NCBI GenBank assembly: GCA_934358405.1
Contig: CAKRKL010000061.1
Location: 1-12,182 of the forward strand
Direction of reading: 5' to 3'
DNA: 12,182 nt
Source: an uncultured Blautia sp.
GTDB taxonomy: Bacteria; Bacillota; Clostridia; Lachnospirales; Lachnospiraceae
This document shows, one piece after another, positions 6,232-12,182 of the stretch. Both the position numbers and the translations under genes were made by a program. The notes under the pieces are model-generated. The model was not told the origin of the DNA. It worked only from the letters and a program-made list of their open reading frames with translations, and made no database searches. The stretch's first letter is position 1, and every line of letters begins with the position of its first letter.

Positions 6232-8601
6232 ATGGCTTATTGGATTCTTGAATTTATCAAAGTGTTTATCGGATATGCTTTTTTGATGTATGTATGGCCA
6301 TCTGTGGTTTTTCGAAAAAAGTTATCCGGGAAAAGCCTGACCTTTCGTTTTGCATTCTGCTCTACAGTTTCTGTTCTGTTGCTTAACACACTTGTCCTGG
6401 GACTGGGCTTGCTTCATATATTAAAAGGGGGGATTGTATTTGCCGCTTTTTATGGAATTTTTGCAGCATCAATTTTGCGAGAGAGAAAATTACGGAAGTA
6501 TGTATCCAGGCAGGTTCGAACTCTTCTTGCAGGAACTCTGGGGTGGAAATCCTTTCTGGCAGATCTGCTAAGAGAGTGTAGAGCACTTATTGCAGATTTG
6601 CTTAGAAAATTAGATGAAAAGACAAAAGGAAAAAAAATTGAATACAGCATTTTAAGTGTTCTTATGGTTTTTGCTATTATTTATTTTTCTTATGGAGCCT
6701 TTCAGAATCATTCCTATGGCTGGGGTGATATGTATGTTCATCATGCCTGGATCTATGGATTGAAGGAAGGGCAGATTTTTTCAGCAGGAGTCTATCCGGA
6801 GGCAATGCACTGTTTTATTTATTGTATGGATGCGCTGTTTGGAGTATCCATATACAGCTGTCTGCTGTTCCTGGGAGAGATTCATGTAACGGCCTTGCTG
6901 GCAGCGGTTTATTGTCTGTTCAGAGAGACATTGAGATCCAAATATACGGTTTATTTGATACTGGCTGCATTTCTTACAATAGATGTGGTCTGTGTGGATG
7001 AGATTTATGGAATATCCCGTCTGCAGTATACCATTCCTCAGGAATTTGGTTTATATACCCTGTTTTTGTGTGTAATGTATCTTGTCCGTTTTATGAGGAG
7101 AAATACCGAAGATGGAAATAAAAAAAGAGGCTTTGATGAGAATCTGTTTTTATTTATGACCTCATTAGCCGCATCTCTCGCACTTCATTTTTATGTTACA
7201 ATTATGGCATTTTTTCTGTGCGCTTCTTTTGCTGTTTTTGGTATTAACAGAATTTTCCGGAAAAGAAATTTCTGGTCTTTGGCTGCTGCGATACTTGTAG
7301 GAGTGATTATTTCTACAACACCTATGGTGCTGGCGTTTGCTTCTGGAATTCCCCTTCAGGGCTCTTTGAACTGGGGAATGAACATTATAAATGGTACAGA
7401 TACTAAAGAGGGCAGAACGAAAGCTGCACAGGTTGTTACGGAACAAGGTCAAAAGACAAAGGAAAATAAGGTCGCAGAAGCTGATAATAGTGAAGCCCCT
7501 TTATCAGGGCAGTCGAAGCTTCATAATCAGGTAAAAGAAACAGATAAAAATGAAACAAACGTAGAGGTGACAAAAACTTCTCTCGCAGAAAAAATAATAC
7601 AGACTGTTTGGGATAATATAAAGGCAGTCTATCGGTATGGTTATGCACAGCTTTACAGAGGCAACCGAGCGAACTGGCTGATTGGTTTTACGCTGGCAGC
7701 TGTACTTCTTAGTATCATAAATATGGGAATTACTATCGTACGTTTCAAAAAAATTCCTTTTGAAATGTATGCGGGGATTACATTTGCATCTGTTTTGTTT
7801 ATGATTCTTTATGCAGCACCTTTTCTTGGACTGCCGGAAATCATTGCAGGAGCGAGATTATGTTTACCGGAACAGATACTGCTTTTGGCAATGATGGCAA
7901 TTCCTGCAGACGAACTGTTTTTTCTGCTGGAAAAAACAAAGGTCGGATGCTTTATGCCTCAGATCAGCTTCGCAGGAGTGCTGGCTATTTATGCAGGGAC
8001 AAATTATTTCGGAGTGTTTCACGGCTATCTATATTATGAACTGACACGATACAATTCTGCAGTAGAGCTGACAAATAAAATTATGAATGAGTATCCTCAG
8101 TACAGCTATACAATTATATCTACAACAGAGGAAATGTACCAGTCAATAGAAGAAGCCAGACATGAGGAAATTCTTGAATTTTATAACAGATCCAAGCAGG
8201 AAGATTATTATATTCCTACAGAATATCTTTTCTTCTATATAGAGAAAAATCCTATTTATTATGCGCAGTATCATTTCTTTTCAGGACCAAGATGGCTTGC
8301 GCAGGATAAATATACAAAGTATTATGAATATACTACTGCTGTTTTGAGTATAGGAGATGACATTGAACACGGAGAGATTTCAGAAGAATTGGTGGGCGAA
8401 TCACTTACAATTATGGGTAAAGCTTCTGATGCCTATTCTATTATTGGAAACCGAAGGATTCTGGAATCGGAGATGTATTACTGGTGTCAGGAATTTAAAA
8501 CGCGCTTTCCTTATGAACTTAAGGTTTATTACGAAGATGAAGATTTTATATGCTATGTAGTGAAACAAAATCCGGAACATTTATATAATTTGGGAGAATA
8601 A
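6232..8601 (+). CDS. Polytopic membrane protein, GT-C glycosyltransferase-like
   Basis: This protein is 789 aa from ATG 6232, or 802 aa from ATG 6193. I chose 6232 because AAAGGAGAG (6211-6218) precedes it, though 14 nt away, while 6193 has no RBS and would be nearly leaderless. About 11-13 membrane helices fill residues 4-610. The loop after the fourth helix carries WGDMYVHHAWIYG (D166, H170, H171) and then YPEAMH (E190, H193). Acidic and histidine residues in the first large outer loop are typical of GT-C enzymes, which move sugars from polyprenyl-phosphate donors outside the membrane. A polar low-complexity segment (about 384-455) interrupts the helices. The last ~185 residues form a soluble, probably extracytoplasmic, Tyr/Glu-rich domain. 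I do not recognise a named family. It is the first gene of the second operon, so a role in building or modifying a surface polysaccharide is likely but inferred. Confidence 0.85.
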   Translation: MAYWILEFIKVFIGYAFLMYVWPSVVFRKKLSGKSLTFRFAFCSTVSVLLLNTLVLGLGLLHILKGGIVFAAFYGIFAASILRERKLRKYVSRQVRTLLAGTLGWKSFLADLLRECRALIADLLRKLDEKTKGKKIEYSILSVLMVFAIIYFSYGAFQNHSYGWGDMYVHHAWIYGLKEGQIFSAGVYPEAMHCFIYCMDALFGVSIYSCLLFLGEIHVTALLAAVYCLFRETLRSKYTVYLILAAFLTIDVVCVDEIYGISRLQYTIPQEFGLYTLFLCVMYLVRFMRRNTEDGNKKRGFDENLFLFMTSLAASLALHFYVTIMAFFLCASFAVFGINRIFRKRNFWSLAAAILVGVIISTTPMVLAFASGIPLQGSLNWGMNIINGTDTKEGRTKAAQVVTEQGQKTKENKVAEADNSEAPLSGQSKLHNQVKETDKNETNVEVTKTSLAEKIIQTVWDNIKAVYRYGYAQLYRGNRANWLIGFTLAAVLLSIINMGITIVRFKKIPFEMYAGITFASVLFMILYAAPFLGLPEIIAGARLCLPEQILLLAMMAIPADELFFLLEKTKVGCFMPQISFAGVLAIYAGTNYFGVFHGYLYYELTRYNSAVELTNKIMNEYPQYSYTIISTTEEMYQSIEEARHEEILEFYNRSKQEDYYIPTEYLFFYIEKNPIYYAQYHFFSGPRWLAQDKYTKYYEYTTAVLSIGDDIEHGEISEELVGESLTIMGKASDAYSIIGNRRILESEMYYWCQEFKTRFPYELKVYYEDEDFICYVVKQNPEHLYNLGE

Positions 8602-8630
8602 AATTTTCCTGAAACAGGAGCGAAGAAATA

Positions 8631-9986
8631 TTGAAAATAAAACGATGGAAGTGGTTGCTGTTTGGCACAGTATTGCTTATGATAACAGTTATTGCGCTTT
8701 GTGTATTGTCGCAGAGGAATATCCAAAAATATGAACCATCAGAAGAGGTTTTTGGAAACCCACTTATGGGTTATGCCCCTTGCGCATGGAATGCAGAGGT
8801 TCGTGAGGATGTTTCTCTGCTATATATGGATGTTACCTGGGCAGAACTGGAGCCGGAAGAGGGAAAGTACAACTGGGAAGAAATTGAGAAAGAGAATCAG
8901 CTTGACCGTTGGCGAGAAGAAGGAAAACACATTGTATTGAGATTTGTCTGTGATGTGCCGGGAGCTGAGAAGCATATGGATATTCCCGAATGGCTGTATG
9001 AAAAAACAGATCAGGCAGGAACCTGGTATGATGTGGGATTTGGAAAGGGATTTTCCCCGGATTATAACAAGGAGCAATTTATTGCATATCACAGAAAAGC
9101 TGTGGAAGCGATGGGAGAACATTGGGGCCAGGATGGATTGATCAGCTATATTGAGCTTGGAAGTCTTGGACACTGGGGCGAATGGCATGTGAATTATAGC
9201 GCAGGAATTCAGAGACTTCCACTGGAAGATGTGCGGGAACAGTATGTGTCGCCCTGGGTGGATGCCTTTCCTGAGACAATGCTGCTGATGCGAAGACCCT
9301 TTTCTCATGCTGCAAAATACAAAACAGGTCTTTATAATGACATGACAGGAGAACCAAGCGAGACAGCGGCATGGCTTAATGAAATTGAAGCTGGTGGTGA
9401 TCTTAGCCAGACAGATGAAAAAAAGGCTCTGGTTTCTATGACAGATTTCTGGAAAAAGGCTCCTGTAGGCGGAGAGTTTACCAGTTCGCTTTCAATGGAA
9501 GAGATGCTGGAAGCCAGCCTTTCTCAAACCGTAAAATTGATTCGGGAATCGCATACTACCTTTTTGGGACCCAATGCAGCAAATCCCGGATTTTTGCAAG
9601 GATATGAAACTGTTTTGAAAAATATGGGCTATCGTTTATGGATTTCAGAAGCAATTTTGTCCTGGAGTCCTGGTGGTGCCAAATTGGAGCTTACCTGGGA
9701 AAACAATGGAACTGCACCATTTTATAAAAATTGGAAGGTTTGGCTTTACGTAACTGATGAAACTGGGAACACAATAGAAAAGAAGCAGGTTGAAATTCTT
9801 CTGCCATCGGTTCTTCCCGGCGAATCAATTCATACCACTACTTTATTGGAAACAGAAGGGCTTCTGAAGCTTGCAGGAGAAGAATATAACATAAGCGTTG
9901 GTGTGGAAGATCCAATGACAGGAAAAATGAATGTTCGGTTTGCAATGCAGTGTGAATATAAATCTGGAAAGAATTTTTTATGGTGA
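8631..9986 (+). CDS. Membrane-anchored DUF4832 protein with TIM-barrel glycosidase-like domain
   Basis: This 451-aa protein starts at TTG 8631, with AGGAG (8616-8620) 10 nt upstream and no better start nearby. It lies 29 bp after the preceding gene without a terminator. A hydrophobic segment (about 8-26) without a lipobox cysteine should act as an uncleaved anchor or signal. Residues about 35-330 look like a glycoside-hydrolase-type (beta/alpha)8 barrel of the DUF4874/DUF4832 kind. Visible features are NPLMGY near the start, DVTWAELEPEEGKYNW, and the family hallmark HWGEWH (181-186) with E175 and E184 as candidate acids. The end (about 335-445) is a beta-sandwich with LELTWENNGTAPFYKNW, typical of DUF4832. 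The function of the family is not established. Its place between a GT-C-like protein and a Stealth transferase suggests it acts outside the cell on the same polysaccharide, perhaps as a hydrolase; this is inference. Confidence 0.88.
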   Translation: MKIKRWKWLLFGTVLLMITVIALCVLSQRNIQKYEPSEEVFGNPLMGYAPCAWNAEVREDVSLLYMDVTWAELEPEEGKYNWEEIEKENQLDRWREEGKHIVLRFVCDVPGAEKHMDIPEWLYEKTDQAGTWYDVGFGKGFSPDYNKEQFIAYHRKAVEAMGEHWGQDGLISYIELGSLGHWGEWHVNYSAGIQRLPLEDVREQYVSPWVDAFPETMLLMRRPFSHAAKYKTGLYNDMTGEPSETAAWLNEIEAGGDLSQTDEKKALVSMTDFWKKAPVGGEFTSSLSMEEMLEASLSQTVKLIRESHTTFLGPNAANPGFLQGYETVLKNMGYRLWISEAILSWSPGGAKLELTWENNGTAPFYKNWKVWLYVTDETGNTIEKKQVEILLPSVLPGESIHTTTLLETEGLLKLAGEEYNISVGVEDPMTGKMNVRFAMQCEYKSGKNFLW

Positions 9987-9989
9987 CTT

Positions 9990-11018
9990 ATGAAAAAACA
10001 AGAAGAGAAATCAGAAATTGATTTTGTGATTACCTGGGTTGACGGAAATGATCCGGCATGGAAAAGACAGCGGAATCTGGCAGCACAGGCATCTGAACAG
10101 ATACAGAAAACAGACAACAGAAAAGAACGATACCGGGATTGGAATAATCTGCAGTACTGGTTCCGTGGAGTGGAGCAGTTTGCACCCTGGGTGAGAAAAG
10201 TACATTTTGTGACCTGGGGGCATATTCCGGACTGGCTGAATACAGCACATCCCAAGCTGAATATTGTCAGACACGACGAATTTATTCCGAAAGATTTTTT
10301 ACCTACTTTTAATTCCCATACTATTGAATGGAACCTTCACAGAATAAAAAGTCTTTCAGAAAAGTTTGTTTATTTCAATGACGATATGTTTTTTATAGAC
10401 AAGGTTAAAGAAACAGACTTTTTTCAGAATGGAAAACCGGTTGACATGCTGGCATTTCAGCCGGATGTGGCGAATATTGACGATCCGGTTATGCCTTACA
10501 TTTATCTGAACAATACGATGCTTTTGGCAAAATATTTTCAAAAGCGGCCTAATATGAAGAAACAACCTGGAGCTTATTTTCATATAGGATATCCACCAGC
10601 ATATTTTTTATATAATATTATGGAACTGGCATTTCCACGCTTTACCGGATTTTATACGGTACATGGTCCTTCACCTCTGAAGAAAAGTACCTATGAAACA
10701 TTATGGAATCTGGAGCCGGAGCTGCTTACAAGTGTGTGCAGTCATGCCTTCCGTCATAAAGAGGATGTAAGCCAGTATGTACTCAGGGAATACCAGAAGC
10801 TGCAGGGGGATTTTGTTTCGCAAAATGTGCAGAAGCTATGTGGTTACTTTAACGTGGAGAATCAAAATCTCAAACTGACCAAAACAATTGAAAAACACAA
10901 AATTCCTATGGTATGTGTGAATGACAGCAATTATACAATTGATTTTGAGAAAGTGCAGAAGGAAATCAACGGGGCCCTGGAACAACGACTGAGCCGGAAA
11001 TCTTTATTTGAAATGTAA
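9990..11018 (+). CDS. Stealth-family sugar-phosphate transferase
   Basis: This 342-aa cytoplasmic protein has the conserved Stealth regions in order. CR1 is DFVITWVDGNDPAW (11-24). CR2 (about 53-150) has LQYWFRGVEQFAPWVRKV, HFVTWG, the FNSHTIEWNLHRI stretch and FNDDMFF (N130, D131, D132). A CR3-like part contains HAFRHKEDVS, and CR4 is near the end with VCVNDSNY. Stealth proteins transfer hexose-1-phosphate or sugar-phosphate units to make phosphodiester-linked capsule and exopolysaccharides, so the polymer made here may carry sugar-phosphate links or decorations. The length is normal and no key region is missing. The ATG is 3 nt after the previous stop; the only SD-like bases are GGTGA overlapping that stop, so translation is probably coupled. 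Donor and acceptor sugars cannot be read from the sequence. Confidence 0.94.
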   Translation: MKKQEEKSEIDFVITWVDGNDPAWKRQRNLAAQASEQIQKTDNRKERYRDWNNLQYWFRGVEQFAPWVRKVHFVTWGHIPDWLNTAHPKLNIVRHDEFIPKDFLPTFNSHTIEWNLHRIKSLSEKFVYFNDDMFFIDKVKETDFFQNGKPVDMLAFQPDVANIDDPVMPYIYLNNTMLLAKYFQKRPNMKKQPGAYFHIGYPPAYFLYNIMELAFPRFTGFYTVHGPSPLKKSTYETLWNLEPELLTSVCSHAFRHKEDVSQYVLREYQKLQGDFVSQNVQKLCGYFNVENQNLKLTKTIEKHKIPMVCVNDSNYTIDFEKVQKEINGALEQRLSRKSLFEM

Positions 11019-11043
11019 CTTTATGAGATGAGAAAGGAAAAAG

Positions 11044-12182
11044 ATGAATATTCTTTTGGCAGGAGGCTCCTGTAGTCTCGTGGATAGTCTGATTTTGAAG
11101 CTTCGCAAGGAAGGGCATAGAGTCTATATACTGACCGGAGATAAATACAGACACAACAAATACAAGAAAGTATTCGAAAAATATGAATTTCCATATGATA
11201 GTGAAAATCTGGGGGAAATTGTGCAAAGCGTGAATCCGGATGTGACCATTCTTATGGGAGCATTTGATACAAACTATTCCTGGAATGAAGCAGAACAGGA
11301 AACCGTTCGATTTACCTCCCATTTGATGAACATTCTGGTTGCACTCTCAGCAGCGAAGAAGGGAAAAGTGATTTTTCTGTCATCCGACGAAGTATATAGT
11401 GGAGATTACAGGGATGAAATCATAGAAGAAACCCCGACCTCCAGTGCTGGATTGCGTGCAGATACCATTGCCCAGGCTGAAGAAATCTGTGATAATTTCA
11501 GACGGAAAAGAAATCTGGATATTGTAGTGCTGAGACTGGATCATCTTTACAGTATTCCCAGAGACAAAAAAGATATTAATAATATTTGTGCGCGTATGTG
11601 CCTGGACTGTATGGGCAATGGATATATAGAGGCCAATGAGAAGCATTCGTTTTCTCTTTTATATGAGGATGATGCAGTAGAATTTATTTATCAGGTGGTA
11701 AAAAATAAACTTCATGAGAAATTTTTGTATCAGCTGTCCTCTGATCATGTGGTAAGTGAACTGGAACTGGCTTCAATGGTTCAGAAAGCTATGAATAGCA
11801 CAGCGAACGTTATTACAACTTCAGGTGATATAAGCAGATGTGTACTGTCCGGGAAATGCTTTGAAAAAGAATATGGCGTGCATGCGTTTGCAAAGCCGGA
11901 TGAGATCATTGAAAAAATGGCAGCATATATGCTGAAGCATAAGGCTGTGTTTGTGGAGGAGAATCAGCTTCAGCTGTCCTGGTGGCAGAAGCTATGGAAT
12001 AAATGGAAATGGCTGTTAAGTGTGCTGGTTCCCTTTGCAGAAAACCTGATATGCTTTATTCCCTTTTTTATGCTGAATAACCGAACAGTTGGAAGCAGGT
12101 ATTTTGCTAACCTGGATCCCTTTCTTTTATATGTTCTTCTGTTTGCTATTATATATGGACAGCAGCAGGCTACCTTTTCTGC
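11044..12182 (+). CDS. Degenerate epimerase-like (SDR) domain fused to a membrane domain, PelD-like, partial
   Basis: This frame is open from ATG 11044 (AAAGGA at 11033-11038) to the window edge; 379 codons are visible and the 3' end is missing. Residues 1-290 have the extended-SDR/NAD-epimerase layout: MNILLAGGSCSLVDSL, then SSDEVYSG (113-120), then EETPTSS. However, the nucleotide-binding GxxGxxG is reduced to GGSCSLV, and the positions expected for YxxxK hold L137 and T141, so oxidoreductase activity is unlikely. After a Trp/Lys-rich stretch (313-323) come membrane segments at about 324-344 and from 360 on, with FLLYVLLFAIIYGQQQATFS. This resembles the start of the membrane part of PelD, the c-di-GMP-receptor component of Pel polysaccharide synthesis, in which GAF and GGDEF-type domains would follow. 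I have moderate memory that SDR-PelD fusions occur in Gram-positive pel loci. The PelD assignment is tentative; an ordinary epimerase is disfavoured. Confidence 0.75.
   Translation, partial: MNILLAGGSCSLVDSLILKLRKEGHRVYILTGDKYRHNKYKKVFEKYEFPYDSENLGEIVQSVNPDVTILMGAFDTNYSWNEAEQETVRFTSHLMNILVALSAAKKGKVIFLSSDEVYSGDYRDEIIEETPTSSAGLRADTIAQAEEICDNFRRKRNLDIVVLRLDHLYSIPRDKKDINNICARMCLDCMGNGYIEANEKHSFSLLYEDDAVEFIYQVVKNKLHEKFLYQLSSDHVVSELELASMVQKAMNSTANVITTSGDISRCVLSGKCFEKEYGVHAFAKPDEIIEKMAAYMLKHKAVFVEENQLQLSWWQKLWNKWKWLLSVLVPFAENLICFIPFFMLNNRTVGSRYFANLDPFLLYVLLFAIIYGQQQATFS

Noticed and set aside
1..12182. CRISPR arrays, tRNA/rRNA genes, insertion sequences, phage or attachment sites
   Set aside because: I saw no regularly spaced repeats, no cloverleaf or rRNA-like stretches, no transposase or integrase motifs and no long terminal inverted repeats. 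The window is nearly filled by nine co-directional genes.

Overview
All nine genes in this window lie on the + strand and use the standard bacterial code. Together they suggest a low-to-moderate GC Firmicute, most likely a gut Lachnospiraceae (Blautia/Roseburia/Ruminococcus type). The grounds are AGGA/AGGAG ribosome-binding sites, GTG and TTG starts, lipobox-bearing solute-binding lipoproteins, a YesM/YesN-type two-component system and a Stealth/DUF4832 polysaccharide cluster. The genus is an inference from style and gene content; no marker gene is present.

Layout. Bases 1-152 hold a hairpin that looks like an intrinsic terminator. A good sigma-A-like promoter (TTGCAA, 17 bp, TATAAT) lies just upstream of it. 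Then come a 109-aa small membrane protein (153-482); an AraC-type YesN response regulator (509-2113); a YesM-type sensor kinase with an extracellular Cache-like domain (2110-3972); a type I periplasmic-binding-fold lipoprotein (3969-4919); and an MglB-like glucose/galactose-binding lipoprotein (4934-5977). The regulator, kinase and first binding protein overlap by 4 bp at each junction, so they are probably translationally coupled. A strong 12-bp terminator (6007-6046) closes this unit. No ABC ATPase or permease follows, so the set reads as a sugar-sensing module: two surface binding proteins, kinase, DNA-binding regulator.

After the terminator an extended -10 promoter (TGG-TATACT, 6173-6181) starts a second co-directional unit that looks like surface polysaccharide synthesis. 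It contains a ~790-aa polytopic membrane protein with a GT-C-like first loop; a membrane-anchored TIM-barrel/DUF4832 protein; a complete Stealth-family sugar-phosphate transferase; and a gene running off the right edge. That last gene has an N-terminal epimerase-like (extended SDR) domain lacking its glycine motif and YxxxK catalytic pair, followed by a membrane region resembling the N-terminal membrane domain of PelD. If so, the window shows the 5' half of a Gram-positive Pel-like exopolysaccharide locus next to a carbohydrate-sensing two-component system. The Pel link is inference and depends on sequence beyond position 12182.
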